Positions 25,764 to 36,010 of a DNA stretch of 64,000 nt are shown here, piece after piece. Each line of letters begins with the position of its first letter. Position 1 is the first letter of the stretch. Below the pieces are notes generated by a model that was not told the DNA's origin, did not search any database, and saw only the letters and a program-made list of their open reading frames with translations. Both the position numbers and the translations under genes were made by a program. Source of the stretch: Actinomycetes bacterium (GTDB lineage Bacteria; Actinomycetota; Acidimicrobiia; Acidimicrobiales; Ilumatobacteraceae); the NCBI GenBank assembly GCA_021414085.1, contig JAIOPC010000005.1:16748-80747 (forward strand), in the 5' to 3' direction.

Positions 25764-27479
25764 CTAAACCAGTTCGAGTTCTTCGGCCAGATACAGCTCA
25801 CGGCACTTGGCACGCTGCAGCTTGCCCGACGAGGTCTTGGGCAACGTGCCGGCCTTTACCAAGATCACGTCGCGCGGTGGCAGACCGCAAACATCGATTG
25901 TGCGCTGGTGTATGTCGTGGCGCGCCGTGTCGAGGTCGTCGGCGGCGAGGAGTGCGGGTCGCACCTCTGCGACAACGACCACGCTCTCCTTGCCCTTGTA
26001 ACCCTCAACGCCAAACGAGATGACGTTGCCAGCGCGCACGCCATCGACCTGTGCAACGGTTCGCTCGATGTCCTCCGGAAACACGTTGCGGCCGCCAACG
26101 ATGATTACGTCCTTGATCCGACCGCACAACACCAACTCACCATCGACGATGTACGCCAAGTCGCCCGTACATAGCCAACCATCGCGGAACAGCGCGGCCG
26201 TCGCATCCGGGCGCTTGTAGTAGCCGGGCGTCACCGAGGTGCCACGCAGCAGTAACTCGCCGACATGCCGCTCGGGAAGTTCCTCGTAGGTATCTGGGTG
26301 AACGACCTTCAACTCCAGCCCGGGCACGGCCTTGCCGAGCAACGGCAGCCTGCGCACATCAAGGTCCTCCGACGCATCGCTGAGCAGCAGCGGCTTGGCG
26401 ACGCGCTCGCGCTCGAGGAACTCGCGGTCGACCGAGTCGACGACCATGCCACGGTGGCGTTTCGGGAAGGCTCCGCCGATCGCAACCTCGGCCATACCGA
26501 ATGCGGGAAACACGCTGCCCGCCTTGAACCCGAACGGTTCAGCGGCGCGCACGAATGCCTCCACGGCGTTCGGATCGACCGGCTCGGCACCGCTGAGCGC
26601 CATCGTCAACTGCGACAGGTCGAGACCCTCCATCCGGCCCAACGCCCGAGTGGCGAGCACCCACGCGAAGTTCGGACCTGCCGTCGCCGTGCCGCCCCAA
26701 TCGCTGATCCACTGCATCCAGTTTCCTGGCTTGGCCAAAAAGTCCTGCGGCGCGGCCTGCACGAGCTGCACGCCACGCGTCATGGGCAAGGCAAGAAACC
26801 CGACCAACCCCATGTCGTGATACAGCGGCAACCAGCTGACCATCACTTCGTCGAGCGTCAATTCCGCCGCTGCGCAGCTGGCATCGAGGTTGGCGCGCAG
26901 CACGCGGTCGGGGATCATCACGCCCTTGGGCTCGCTGGTGGAGCCGCTCGTGTATTGCAAGATCACCAGGCGCTCGGCGTCGTGATTGGGGCGCACCCAC
27001 CGGTCGGCGTTCGGAACGCCCGCGCCACCCGGCAGCACCGCCGCCATCGGCTCGATCGGCGGATCGTTCGGGCCGGCCTCGTACAGCGCTGCCAGCATCT
27101 CGTCGATCAGAATCAACTTCGCGTCGCCGTGCTGAATGCGCGCCCGCGTGCTTTCGACGAAGGCATCGAGCGAACCCATCCGCATCGGAAGCGGCAACAC
27201 CATGCTGGCCATACCAGCCAGCCAGCAGCCCTGAACAATCGTCATCAACGACCGCGACGTCGGCCCCAGGATGGCGACGTGATCACCAGGCACCAATCCG
27301 CGCGCCTGCAGCGCCGCAGCGACGACGCGTGCCTCTTCGTGGATCTGCGCCCACGGCACGAATGAATCGCCCTCGGCAGCGGGCGCCACGCTGTGGCCGA
27401 CAAAGCGCACTCCGGTCGGCCGGTCGGCGGCTGCGATCAGTCGGTCGATGATCGAATCTGTGTCGGCACTCACTGGCAT
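25764..27479 (-). CDS. Fatty acyl-AMP ligase / FadD-family adenylating enzyme
   Basis: The 571-aa ANL-superfamily enzyme has the adenylate motif LQYTSGSTSEPKGVMI, LPLYHDMGLVGFL, a GMAE A5-type motif, GWLCTGDLAYIVDGELVLCGRIKD and a C-terminal catalytic Lys in LPKTSSGKLQRAKCRE. The LYHDMG and GMAE versions are typical of FAALs and related actinobacterial FadD enzymes, which activate fatty acids as acyl-AMP for polyketide or lipopeptide lines. No PKS/NRPS or carrier protein lies nearby, so the acceptor is unknown and a plain acyl-CoA ligase remains possible. ATG 27479 is the first sensible start; divergent from leuS. Confidence 0.82.
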   Translation of the reverse strand: MPVSADTDSIIDRLIAAADRPTGVRFVGHSVAPAAEGDSFVPWAQIHEEARVVAAALQARGLVPGDHVAILGPTSRSLMTIVQGCWLAGMASMVLPLPMRMGSLDAFVESTRARIQHGDAKLILIDEMLAALYEAGPNDPPIEPMAAVLPGGAGVPNADRWVRPNHDAERLVILQYTSGSTSEPKGVMIPDRVLRANLDASCAAAELTLDEVMVSWLPLYHDMGLVGFLALPMTRGVQLVQAAPQDFLAKPGNWMQWISDWGGTATAGPNFAWVLATRALGRMEGLDLSQLTMALSGAEPVDPNAVEAFVRAAEPFGFKAGSVFPAFGMAEVAIGGAFPKRHRGMVVDSVDREFLERERVAKPLLLSDASEDLDVRRLPLLGKAVPGLELKVVHPDTYEELPERHVGELLLRGTSVTPGYYKRPDATAALFRDGWLCTGDLAYIVDGELVLCGRIKDVIIVGGRNVFPEDIERTVAQVDGVRAGNVISFGVEGYKGKESVVVVAEVRPALLAADDLDTARHDIHQRTIDVCGLPPRDVILVKAGTLPKTSSGKLQRAKCRELYLAEELELV

Positions 27480-27520
27480 ACGGCAACGGTAATGCCCCGC
27501 CCTCAAGCCACCCTCACCCG

Positions 27521-27526
27521 TAGAAT
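27521..27526 (+). promoter_or_regulatory. Putative -10 element of leuS
   Basis: TAGAAT lies 9 nt before the leuS ATG. No ribosome-binding site is visible in the short gap, suggesting a leaderless or very short-leader transcript. Confidence 0.45.
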
Positions 27527-27535
27527 CTGCAAACC

Positions 27536-30373
27536 ATGGAAGCCACCGCACGCCCCGACCCCGACAGCGACACACCCGCGCATCGGTACTCGGGCGTGCT
27601 CGCGCAGGAAATCGAGGCGCGCTGGCACGATCGATGGGACACCGAGGGCACGTTCAACACCCCGAACCCGGTTGGTCCGTTGGCCGATGCCTCGGGCTTC
27701 GCCACGCGCCCGAAGAAATTCATCCTCGACATGTTCCCCTATCCCAGCGGCGAGGGGCTGCACGTCGGCCACCCGTTGGGCTTTATCGGCACCGACATGT
27801 ACGCGCGCTACATGCGCATGACCGGTCACAACGTGCTGTACACGATGGGCTTCGACGCGTTCGGTTTGCCGGCAGAGCAGTTCGCCGTGCAGAGCGGCCA
27901 GCACCCGGCGCTGACGACCGCGAAGAACGTCGAGACCTATCGTCGCCAGCTGCGCCGCCTGGGGCTGAGCCACGATCGCCGGCGCAGCATCGCCACCACC
28001 GACCCCGGCTACTACCGCTGGACGCAATGGATCTTTCTGCAGGTCTTCAACTCTTGGTTCGATCCCGAGCGCAAGGTTGCGCGGCGCATCGACGAGTTGA
28101 TCGCCGAGTTCGATGCGGGCACGCGCGTGGCAACGACCGGCGACTGGAAAACGATGTCGGCCAGCGAGCGTCGCCAGGAGCTCGACAAGTGGCGCCTGGC
28201 GTACGTCAGCGATGCGCCGGTGAATTGGTGCCCCGGGTTGGGCACCGTCGTTGCAAACGAGGAAGTCACCGCCGACGGGCGCAGCGACCGCGGCAACTTC
28301 CCGGTGTTCAAGCGCAACATGCGCCAATGGATGATGCGCATCACCACTTTTGCCGATCGACTGATCGACGATCTTGATTTGCTCGAATGGAGCGACGCGA
28401 TCAAGGCGATGCAGCGCAACTGGATTGGCCGCAGTGAAGGCGCGACCGTTCATTTCGCGATTGCCGAGAACATCAGCGAGCGCATCACGGTCTTCACGAC
28501 GCGCCCCGACACGCTGTTTGGTGCGACGTTCATGGTGCTGGCGCCCGAGCATCCGCTCGTCGACCAACTGACTACGCCTGCACAGGCGGACGCGGTCGCC
28601 GCGTACCGACGCGAGGCCGAGGCTAAGAAAGACTTCGATCGCCAAGACGCTGGCCGCGAGAAGACCGGTGTGTTTACCGGTTCGCACGCGGTTAACCCGT
28701 TGAGCGGCGAGCAGATCCCGGTGTGGATCGCTGACTATGTGCTGATGGGGTACGGCACCGGCGCCATCATGGCGGTGCCGTGTGGCGATCAGCGCGACTT
28801 CGAGTTCGCCCGCAAGTACAAGTTGCCGATCACCGCGATCCAGCAACCACCAGATCGATCACTCGACACGGCGACGTGGCCCGACGCGTTCGTCGGCGAT
28901 GCGCCGTACGTGAACAGCGACAATGGCTCATTGAACCTTGGTGCGGTCACGAACATCAATGAGGGCGTGCGCCTGACCAACGAGTGGCTGGCCAAGAACG
29001 GCCACGGCGAGGCCACCATCACGTACAAGCTGCGCGACTGGTTGTTTAGTCGTCAGCGCTACTGGGGCGAACCGTTTCCGATCGTGTACGACGCCGACGG
29101 CAATCCGCACTCGCTACCCGATTCCGTGTTACCGGTCGCACTCCCCGACACCGACCAGTTCTCGCCACGGCTGTTCGACCCCGACGACGCGATGAGCAAT
29201 CCCGAGAGTCCGCTGGATCGTTTGCCGGAGTGGGTCAACGTCACGCTCGACCTCGGCGACGGCATGCAGCCGTACCGGCGCGACACCAACGTGATGCCGC
29301 AGTGGGCCGGCAGTTGCTGGTACGAACTGCGCTACATCGACCCGACCAACGAGAACGACTTCGTCGACCCCGCCAACGAGGCGTACTGGATGGGGCCGCA
29401 GGGTAAGAACGCGGATGGCACACAACATCCCGGTGGCGTCGATCTGTATGTCGGCGGTGTCGAGCACGCGGTGCTGCACTTGCTGTACGCGCGCTTCTGG
29501 CACAAGGTGCTGTTCGATCTCGGCTATGTGAGCTCGCTCGAGCCTTATCACCGGCTGTTCAACCAGGGCTACATCCTGGCGGCCGCCTATCAGGATGACC
29601 GCGGCATGTACGTCGACGCGTTGGGCGTCGAGGACCGTGGGGGTACGCAGTACTACGACGGCAAACCGGTCAAGCGCGAGTACGGAAAGATGGGCAAGAG
29701 CCTGAAGAACGCCGTTGCGCCCGACGACATGTGCGCGCAATACGGCGCCGACACGCTGCGCCTCTACCTGATGAGCATGGGTCCGCTGGATGCATCGCGG
29801 CCGTGGGAGAGCAAAGACGTCGTCGGTGTACATCGATTCTTGCAACGGCTGTGGCGCAACATCGTCGACGAAGACAGCGGCGAGCTGCGGCTGCTGGCCG
29901 CGCCCGCCGACGACGAGACGCTGCGCGTCGTGCATCGCACGATCGCATCGGTGCGTGAAGAGCTCGACCATCTGCGCTTTAACACGGCGATCGCCAAGTT
30001 GATCGAGTGCAACAACCACCTGACCAAGTTGGGTGGGTGCCCTGCCGATGTCGCCGACATCGTCGTGAAGTTGGTCGCACCATTGGCACCGCACGTCGCG
30101 GAAGAGCTGTGGGCGAAACTCGGCCACAGCGATTCCATCACTTACGAATCGTTCCCGGTGGCCGATCCAGCGATGTTGGTCACCGACACGATCGAGTATC
30201 CGGTGCAGGTCAATGGCAAGGTGCGAGCGCGAATCACGGTCGCCTCCGATGCCGACTCGACAACGGTTCAAGCAGCGGCGATGGCCGACGAGAAGGTTCA
30301 GGCTTCGTTGGCCGGAGCCACGCCCAGCAAGGTGATCGTCATCCCCGGCCGCATGGTCAACATCGTCCTGTAG
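27536..30373 (+). CDS. leuS: Leucyl-tRNA synthetase
   Basis: The 945-aa class I aminoacyl-tRNA synthetase has the HIGH box in [33 protein letters not shown], a CP1 editing domain with [21 protein letters not shown], and the KMSKS box as KMGKSLKN, the Gly variant common in this lineage. The C-terminal anticodon-binding domain and the terminal [11 protein letters not shown] domain are present, so it is full length. It charges tRNA-Leu with leucine and edits mischarged amino acids. It begins at ATG 27536 and is convergent with a small membrane-protein gene (16-bp gap). Confidence 0.98.
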   Translation: MEATARPDPDSDTPAHRYSGVLAQEIEARWHDRWDTEGTFNTPNPVGPLADASGFATRPKKFILDMFPYPSGEGLHVGHPLGFIGTDMYARYMRMTGHNVLYTMGFDAFGLPAEQFAVQSGQHPALTTAKNVETYRRQLRRLGLSHDRRRSIATTDPGYYRWTQWIFLQVFNSWFDPERKVARRIDELIAEFDAGTRVATTGDWKTMSASERRQELDKWRLAYVSDAPVNWCPGLGTVVANEEVTADGRSDRGNFPVFKRNMRQWMMRITTFADRLIDDLDLLEWSDAIKAMQRNWIGRSEGATVHFAIAENISERITVFTTRPDTLFGATFMVLAPEHPLVDQLTTPAQADAVAAYRREAEAKKDFDRQDAGREKTGVFTGSHAVNPLSGEQIPVWIADYVLMGYGTGAIMAVPCGDQRDFEFARKYKLPITAIQQPPDRSLDTATWPDAFVGDAPYVNSDNGSLNLGAVTNINEGVRLTNEWLAKNGHGEATITYKLRDWLFSRQRYWGEPFPIVYDADGNPHSLPDSVLPVALPDTDQFSPRLFDPDDAMSNPESPLDRLPEWVNVTLDLGDGMQPYRRDTNVMPQWAGSCWYELRYIDPTNENDFVDPANEAYWMGPQGKNADGTQHPGGVDLYVGGVEHAVLHLLYARFWHKVLFDLGYVSSLEPYHRLFNQGYILAAAYQDDRGMYVDALGVEDRGGTQYYDGKPVKREYGKMGKSLKNAVAPDDMCAQYGADTLRLYLMSMGPLDASRPWESKDVVGVHRFLQRLWRNIVDEDSGELRLLAAPADDETLRVVHRTIASVREELDHLRFNTAIAKLIECNNHLTKLGGCPADVADIVVKLVAPLAPHVAEELWAKLGHSDSITYESFPVADPAMLVTDTIEYPVQVNGKVRARITVASDADSTTVQAAAMADEKVQASLAGATPSKVIVIPGRMVNIVL

Positions 30374-30389
30374 CACGCACGTTGCGCGG

Positions 30390-30911
30390 CTAACGGCGAC
30401 GAATCTGCCCGATAACCGTCAACACGACAAAGAAGCCGACCACGGTTGCCAAGATGATGACCTGCATTCGACGACTGCCGAATGCTCGCCGTTCCGCCAG
30501 CGCGTTCGGGTTGATGACGGCCACCCCTTGCGGCGAAAGCAATTGGTTGTACTTCCGCCATGCCGCGATGTCGGTTGCGATCGCCACAAAGTTCATGAAG
30601 AACGAGATGACGCCCCACCAACCCGTGACCAGCGTCCGCAACAAGAAGCGGCGGGCTTGCTGGGCGCCATGTTCCCGACACAGCAAAGCCTTCGAACGAG
30701 TCGTCTGGCGGACAAACAACATGCCTAACTCGCGACGTAGAGGGAGCGCCAGCGCGGGAACTCGCGAGCACACCACGCACTTCGGCTCGCCAAAGCCGAA
30801 GGATTCTCGAAGCACGGACGTGATGTCCGTTTGCGGTCGCCCGACAGGTCCGCGCTCCGCCGGGCGGGCTGGGGGAAGGGAGGGCATATAGCTGGCCTGA
30901 GTCGATTCCAT
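30390..30911 (-). CDS. Small membrane protein with N-terminal Cys/His cluster
   Basis: This 173-aa protein has a possible zinc-ribbon-like cluster (KCVVCSRV, then LLCREHG) in its first half, then two hydrophobic helices (about WWGVISFFMNFVAIATDI and VIILATVVGFFVVLTVIG) with a basic C-terminal end. The start is uncertain: ATG 30911 is taken, but a TTG at 30953 keeps the same frame. The family is not recognised. Confidence 0.6.
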   Translation of the reverse strand: MESTQASYMPSLPPARPAERGPVGRPQTDITSVLRESFGFGEPKCVVCSRVPALALPLRRELGMLFVRQTTRSKALLCREHGAQQARRFLLRTLVTGWWGVISFFMNFVAIATDIAAWRKYNQLLSPQGVAVINPNALAERRAFGSRRMQVIILATVVGFFVVLTVIGQIRRR

Positions 30912-31008
30912 GTAGGAAACAATCGGCAACGCCTTGCCACCCTTAAGGAGCAATGCATAGTTCAGCTACGTGACTCTCACCACCCTATAGCCGGATCAAT
31001 CATTGGGG

Positions 31009-31021
31009 TATAGTAATCCCC
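31009..31021 (+). promoter_or_regulatory. Leaderless promoter -10 of the mazEF pair
   Basis: TATAGT at 31009-31014 lies 7 nt before ATG 31022 with no ribosome-binding site between. The segment also forms an imperfect palindrome (GGGG..CCCC) that could be the antitoxin autoregulatory site. Confidence 0.45.
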
Positions 31022-31261
31022 ATGGCAAGTACGACTACCATCGCAATTTCGCCAGAAGCTCGGGATGCGCTGCGCGGTCTCGCCGCGGAACGTGGTGACA
31101 CCATGGACTCGCTGATCAAGCGACTGCTGCGCGCTGAACAGGCGCGTCGACTGGGGGCAGCCCTTGCCGAGCGGCGCTCGCAAATGACTACCGACCAACT
31201 CGACTCCGAGCGGGCCCTACTTGCCGGCTCAGCAATAGCGGCGACGCATGCGCGCCGGTGA
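31022..31261 (+). CDS. Ribbon-helix-helix antitoxin (MazE-like)
   Basis: The 79-aa protein begins with an RHH-type strand and helices (TTTIAISPEARDALRGLAAERGDTMDSLIKRLL) followed by a charged C-terminal tail suited to bind a toxin. It overlaps the toxin gene by 14 bp, a normal TA arrangement. It should form dimers that repress the promoter and neutralise the toxin. ATG 31022 is probably translated leaderless. Confidence 0.82.
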   Translation: MASTTTIAISPEARDALRGLAAERGDTMDSLIKRLLRAEQARRLGAALAERRSQMTTDQLDSERALLAGSAIAATHARR

Positions 31262-31559
31262 GATCGCAGTCATCGACTTCGGAGTCCCGATCGGCAGCAC
31301 ACCGGCCCTCGTCCGGCCGGCAGTAATCATCACTGCGCAACCCACTCTTGACGAATTCGACCAGACCTTTCAGGTTGTGCCGATCACACGCACTGTTCGT
31401 CAGTGGCCAAGCGATGTGACCACCGATCGCGGCTACGCGCAGTGTCACCTCGTGACGACGGTCGACCGCATGCAAGTGGTGGAGCTCACTGCCGAGAACG
31501 TCGGAGCGGTGACCCTCACCCAGATCCGAGAAATTGTGTCGATCCTTTTGGGGCTCTGA
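31248..31559 (+). CDS. MazF-family mRNA interferase toxin
   Basis: This 103-aa PemK/MazF-fold protein has the N-terminal strand GEIAVIDFGVPIGSTPALVRPAVIIT, central FQVVPITRTVRQWPSDVTT and the C-terminal LTQIREIVSILLG. MazF toxins cleave single-stranded mRNA at short sequence motifs. The family-typical Arg of the RP dipeptide (LVRPAVI) and the T of PITRT are present. It is translated from a start inside the antitoxin gene, so translational coupling is likely. Cleavage specificity cannot be inferred. Confidence 0.87.
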   Translation: MRAGEIAVIDFGVPIGSTPALVRPAVIITAQPTLDEFDQTFQVVPITRTVRQWPSDVTTDRGYAQCHLVTTVDRMQVVELTAENVGAVTLTQIREIVSILLGL

Positions 31560-31570
31560 GCCCGCTGACC

Positions 31571-32881
31571 TTAGGTCTCCAGCAGCAGCGACTTTTGAAC
31601 CTTGCCCATTGCGTTGCGCGGCAATTCGTCGACGAAGCGGATCTCGCGTGGGCGCTTATGAACGGAGAGCGAATCGGCGACATGCGCGATCAGCGTCGAT
31701 TCGTCGACCGAAGCGTTGACCACCACGAAGGCAACTACTCGCTGGCCGAGGTCGTCGTCGGCCACTCCAACTACGGCTGCTTCGCTCACCGCCGGGTGAC
31801 TCAGCAACGACGTCTCGACTTCGCCGGCGCCGACCTTGTACCCGCCAGTCTTAACTATGTCGATCGACGTGCGCCCGACAATGCGATGGAAACCGCCTTC
31901 GTCAATGACCGCCGTGTCGCCCGTTCGGAACCATTCGCCGTCGAAGGACGCCGATGTCGCGGCCGGTTGGTTGAGGTAACAGTCGAACATCGTGCTCCCC
32001 GCGATGCACAACTCGCCCATCGTTTCGCCGTCGTGCGGCAGATCTGTGCCGGAATCATCGATCAACCGCGACCGCACGCCGTTGATCGGTACTCCGACCC
32101 AACCCGCCCGCCGCTCACCATCGGCGCGTGTGCTGATCGTGATCAGCGTCTCGGTCATGCCATAGCGCTCGACCGGTGCGTGGCCGGTGAGCGCGCGTAG
32201 CGACTCGAACACCGGAACTGGCAACGGTGCGCTCCCCGAAACCAGGAGGCGCGCGGCCGCCAACTCGCGTGCGGCAGAGGACTCGGCGCACACGCGGGAC
32301 CACACGGTGGGCACGCCGAAGTACAACGAGCCGCGCGCTGCCGCATAGGCGGACGGAGTCGGCTTGCCCGTGTGGACCAAGCTGCAGCCGACGCGCAACG
32401 CGCCCAGCACTCCAAGCACGAGCCCATGCACGTGGAACAGCGGCAGCCCGTGCACAAGTACGTCGTCAGCGGTCCACCCCCACGCGTCGGCGAGTCCGTC
32501 GATCCCCGCGTTGATTGCTCGCCGCGACAACATCACACCCTTCGGCGCCCCGGTTGTGCCCGAGGTGTACATGATCAGCGCCGGCGCCGACTCGTCCGGT
32601 TCGGGCAGTCGTACCGCATTCGGGCCACCCCGTCCTGGCAAAGGCAGCGCACCCGAGTCGCGCAGCATGTGTCCCCGCTCGGTCGGGCCCGCATCGGGGG
32701 GAACCGGAACCACGGCGACGCCAGCGGCCATCCCCGCCATCACCGCGACGACAGTGTCGAGCGTCGGTGTGGCGTCGATCGCAACGGGTCCGCAACCGAC
32801 CAGCCGAACGGCAAGGGCATGCGCTCGGTCGTCGAGGTCGTCGCGGGAGATTGATTCGCCCGCGATGGAGATAGTCGTCAC
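31571..32881 (-). CDS. AMP-binding acyl-CoA ligase (MatB-like), end of the hut operon
   Basis: The 436-aa ANL-family enzyme has YTSGTTGAPKGVMLSRRA, GLPLFHVHGLVLGVLGAL, ERYGMTET, GEWFRTGDTAVID, RTSIDIVKTGGYKVGAGEVE and the catalytic C-terminal Lys in LPRNAMGKVQKSLL. The HVHGL and SIDIVKTGGYK versions match malonyl/methylmalonyl-CoA ligases (MatB). It is somewhat short for the family. GTG 32881 overlaps the tetR stop (GTGA), so it is translationally coupled to the regulator; earlier in-frame codons would sit deep inside tetR. Why it follows the hut genes is unclear. Confidence 0.82.
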   Translation of the reverse strand: MTTISIAGESISRDDLDDRAHALAVRLVGCGPVAIDATPTLDTVVAVMAGMAAGVAVVPVPPDAGPTERGHMLRDSGALPLPGRGGPNAVRLPEPDESAPALIMYTSGTTGAPKGVMLSRRAINAGIDGLADAWGWTADDVLVHGLPLFHVHGLVLGVLGALRVGCSLVHTGKPTPSAYAAARGSLYFGVPTVWSRVCAESSAARELAAARLLVSGSAPLPVPVFESLRALTGHAPVERYGMTETLITISTRADGERRAGWVGVPINGVRSRLIDDSGTDLPHDGETMGELCIAGSTMFDCYLNQPAATSASFDGEWFRTGDTAVIDEGGFHRIVGRTSIDIVKTGGYKVGAGEVETSLLSHPAVSEAAVVGVADDDLGQRVVAFVVVNASVDESTLIAHVADSLSVHKRPREIRFVDELPRNAMGKVQKSLLLET

Positions 32882-33471
32882 GACCGCGCTTCCGCAATCG
32901 TGCGGTCTAGTCGCTTTAAGAAGTCCTCCATCGCCTTCGTCAGACGCTGCCGATCGCCGGTCGCGAAAAGGTCCATCACCAAGCCAGTGAACGTCGCCTT
33001 GGCCAACGACCCTTCCGAAACGGCACGAGCGCGCGGCACTCCCTCCCGCTCGAGGCGCTGCTCGACGTCGTGGCGCCACACACCGATCTGATCGGCGCGC
33101 ACATCACCGGCCAGACCGGTGACGCTGGCATCGAGCGTCGCCGCCTCGTAGTTCAGCCGCACAAGGGCGAGGTTCGCAGGTGATTCGTTCATCCACTTCC
33201 ACCAGCGGCGATACATCGCGACCTGGGTCATGCGCGGCGTGCGCGCCAACCAACACTCCTGCACGGCCAACTGCTGCTCGATCCCGCGAGCGACCGCTGC
33301 TGTCAGCAACTCCTCCTTGGAGCCGAAGTGATGCACAAGGCGATTGATGCTGACATCCAGAGTCGCCGCCATCGGCCGCAGTGTCGCCTGCGCCAGTCCA
33401 TGTTGCGCCAGATACTGGACTATCCGATCGAGCAATTCCTGACGACGCTCGAGATCGGGTGTCCTCGCCAC
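32878..33471 (-). CDS. TetR-family transcriptional regulator
   Basis: The 197-aa regulator has an N-terminal TetR HTH (about 10-55: LLDRIVQYLAQHGLAQATLRPMAATLDVSINRLVHHFGSK) and an all-helical ligand domain. It starts at GTG 33471, 20 bp after hutI, and overlaps the acyl-CoA ligase gene. Position inside the hut operon makes it a candidate for controlling hut or the ligase. The recognition segment reads ..VSINRLVHHFGSK, with N/R in place of the more usual T..Y.F, but is otherwise normal. Confidence 0.85.
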   Translation of the reverse strand: MARTPDLERRQELLDRIVQYLAQHGLAQATLRPMAATLDVSINRLVHHFGSKEELLTAAVARGIEQQLAVQECWLARTPRMTQVAMYRRWWKWMNESPANLALVRLNYEAATLDASVTGLAGDVRADQIGVWRHDVEQRLEREGVPRARAVSEGSLAKATFTGLVMDLFATGDRQRLTKAMEDFLKRLDRTIAEARS

Positions 33472-33491
33472 GGCCGCACGCTAACTGGTCG

Positions 33492-34664
33492 CTACACAGA
33501 AGGCGCGACGACAGTCACGCCCGCCTCAATCACGCTGTGAATCAGCGGCACACCGGGGCGATAGATCAGGTGCCTGTATGAGGGCGCGTCCAAAATCACC
33601 AGGTCGGCGCGCTTACCGGCAGCGATCACACCAACATCGCTGCGCCGCAATGCGCGCGCACCGCCCAGAGTCGCCGCCATCAGCGCCTCTTCCGCAGTCA
33701 TGCGCAGGTCGCGTACGGCAAGAGCAATACAGAACGACATTGAGGTGGTGTAGCTGCTCCCGGGATTGCAGTTCGTCGCCAGCGCGACGTTGACACCGGC
33801 ATCGATCGCCCGACGCGCGTCGGGATACGGCTGCCGTGTGCTGAAGTCGGTGGCCGGCAGAAAGGTCGCGATCGTGTCGCTGGCCGCCAGCGCGGCGATG
33901 TCGGCATCGGTGAGGAATGTGCAGTGGTCGGCGGAGGCACAACCCATCTCGACCGCGAGCTGCACACCGGGACCGGGGCCGAGTTGGTTCGCGTGTAGTC
34001 GAGCGCCGAGCCCTGCGGCCTTGCCTGCAGCTAGCACGGCGCGGCACTGATCGGCATCGAACGCACCAACCTCGCAGAACGCGTCGATCCAGCGCGAGTG
34101 TGGCGCGGCGGCGGCGAGCATGTCGGTGCATACGTGGTGCACGTAGTCGTCCGTGCGATCGCCGAACTCGGCCGGCACCACATGCGCACCCAGGAATGTG
34201 GTGTCGTTACTGAATTGCTCGGCAACTTGCAGGCAACGTGTCTCATTAGCCGCGTCGAGGCCGTATCCCGACTTGATCTCGACCGTGGTGATACCGGCGC
34301 GGCGCGCCTCCTCGCGGCGGCCATTCGTCAGACCGGCCAAATCCGCGGTCGACGCAGCACGCGTTGCAGCAACCGACGTTTGGATGCCACCAGCCGAATA
34401 CGGCTGGCCAGCCATGCGTGCCGCGAACTCATCGCTGCGATCGCCAGCGAATACGAGGTGTGTGTGACTATCTACAAAGCCGGGAATGACGCAGCGGTCG
34501 GACGCGTCGATGGTTTCGTCGGCAATCTGACCGGCAGGGCCAACGCTGACGACGACGCCGCGGTCGAAAACAATCGAAGCGTCGCGGAGGATGCCGAGCG
34601 GCCCCTCCCCCAGTGCTCGGTCGTTGGTGACGAGCAGCCCAATGTTGTCGACGACGACACTCAC
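33492..34664 (-). CDS. hutI: Imidazolonepropionase
   Basis: The 390-aa amidohydrolase has the metal ligands of the first strand ([16 protein letters not shown]), [29 protein letters not shown] and a final conserved block reading [14 protein letters not shown]. The usual HutI sequence there is ATDCNPG or ASDCNPG, so the metal-coordinating Asp is Asn in this gene (codon AAC). The enzyme opens the ring of imidazolonepropionate to formiminoglutamate. GTG 34664 overlaps the hutF stop by 4 bp (GTGA). Neighbouring hutF, hutU and hutH confirm the pathway. Confidence 0.93.
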   Translation of the reverse strand: MSVVVDNIGLLVTNDRALGEGPLGILRDASIVFDRGVVVSVGPAGQIADETIDASDRCVIPGFVDSHTHLVFAGDRSDEFAARMAGQPYSAGGIQTSVAATRAASTADLAGLTNGRREEARRAGITTVEIKSGYGLDAANETRCLQVAEQFSNDTTFLGAHVVPAEFGDRTDDYVHHVCTDMLAAAAPHSRWIDAFCEVGAFDADQCRAVLAAGKAAGLGARLHANQLGPGPGVQLAVEMGCASADHCTFLTDADIAALAASDTIATFLPATDFSTRQPYPDARRAIDAGVNVALATNCNPGSSYTTSMSFCIALAVRDLRMTAEEALMAATLGGARALRRSDVGVIAAGKRADLVILDAPSYRHLIYRPGVPLIHSVIEAGVTVVAPSV

Positions 34665-36010
34665 GTGTCCATCAACTCCGTGATCGTCGCGTGCAGCTCG
34701 CGTGCAACATCAATGCGCACGTGACTGCCGTCGGCGACGACCACTTGGCCCGCTACGACCGAGTGATGCACATCAGCCGCGGCACCTGCAAACACCGCAG
34801 TCTCCAGTGCCGACGACGCCGGGCTCCCAGCGGTGCGCACGGTGTCGAGGCGCAGCGTGATGAAGTCAGCCAAGCGACCGGGTGCGAGTTCCCCAGCTTC
34901 GTCCCAGCCCAACGAACGTTGTCCATTCGCGCAGGTCGCCGTCAGCAGCGATGGAGCGTTGTGACTGCCACGAACCTGAGTCGCCAACCGTTCGTGCAAC
35001 TCGATCCCGCGCGCCTCAACGAACAGGTCGACCACGGCCTGCGAGTCGCTGCCAACAGCCAGCCGTGCGCCTTCGTTGCGCAAAGCGAGCGCGGAGCCAA
35101 TTCCATCGGCGAGGTCGCGCTCGGTTGTCGGGCACAGACAGACCGTGCATTGCGCGCGGCCGAGTTGCCCAAAGTCGGCACCGGCAAGATGTGTTGCATG
35201 CACAGCTGTAAACGACCTCTTGATCGCGCCGTGTTCACCGAGCAGTGCCGTTGGCGTCAGGCCGTACGCCGCGATGCACTGTTCGTTCTCGACCTGCTGC
35301 TCGGACACATGTGCGTGCAGCGGCAGCTTCCGCTCCGCCGCCCAGGCCGCAACCTTTTCAATACTCGCCGCATCGACGGCGCGCACCGAGTGCACCGCGG
35401 CACCAGGTCGGCAGGTCGCCGACGTCAGTGCGCCGGCCGCGTCAGCGCGCACGCCCCAGGCGTCGACGTTGCCGTCGCTGAAACGTTGCTGCGCCTCGTT
35501 CAACTCACTATGGCCACTTGCGGCCAACCCGCCGTGCAAATAGCAGCAGTCGAGCAACGTGATCCGGATACCTGCCTCCGCCGCGGCGGCCGCGAGCGCG
35601 GCGCTCATCGCGTTCGGGTCGTTATAAGCCGCGCCACCGACGTCGTGGTGCAGATAGTGGAACTCACCGACGGAGGTGATGCCCGCCAGCGCCATCTCGC
35701 CGTACACCGCACGGGCCAAACGGAAGTACGTATCGGGCTGCAGTTTGCTGGACGCGGCGTACACAACTTCGCGCCACGTCCAGAACGATCCGCTGCCAAC
35801 CTGCGTGCGGCCACGTAGGGCGCGATGGAATGCATGGCTGTGCGCGTTCGCGAGGCCGGGCAACGTCAGGCCGGCCAGCCGGGTCGCATCGCTCGGGCAC
35901 TCCATGCCCCTTGTGACCGACGCAATGCGATCACCAGCAACGTCAATCAGAACGCCAGCACTCGCTTGGTCGCCGCTCACCCATGCGAGTTCGCACCAGT
36001 AGCGAGCCAC
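34661..36010 (-). CDS. hutF: Formimidoylglutamate deiminase
   Basis: The 449-aa amidohydrolase has [16 protein letters not shown] (first His pair), [15 protein letters not shown] and [10 protein letters not shown] (metal and catalytic residues). It is longer than HutI and matches the HutF deiminase, which turns formiminoglutamate into N-formylglutamate and ammonia. That route then needs a deformylase (HutG) to release glutamate and formate; none is recognisable here other than the deformylase-fold gene immediately upstream. GTG 36010 begins directly after that gene's TAA with no gap. Confidence 0.93.
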   Translation of the reverse strand: MARYWCELAWVSGDQASAGVLIDVAGDRIASVTRGMECPSDATRLAGLTLPGLANAHSHAFHRALRGRTQVGSGSFWTWREVVYAASSKLQPDTYFRLARAVYGEMALAGITSVGEFHYLHHDVGGAAYNDPNAMSAALAAAAAEAGIRITLLDCCYLHGGLAASGHSELNEAQQRFSDGNVDAWGVRADAAGALTSATCRPGAAVHSVRAVDAASIEKVAAWAAERKLPLHAHVSEQQVENEQCIAAYGLTPTALLGEHGAIKRSFTAVHATHLAGADFGQLGRAQCTVCLCPTTERDLADGIGSALALRNEGARLAVGSDSQAVVDLFVEARGIELHERLATQVRGSHNAPSLLTATCANGQRSLGWDEAGELAPGRLADFITLRLDTVRTAGSPASSALETAVFAGAAADVHHSVVAGQVVVADGSHVRIDVARELHATITELMDT

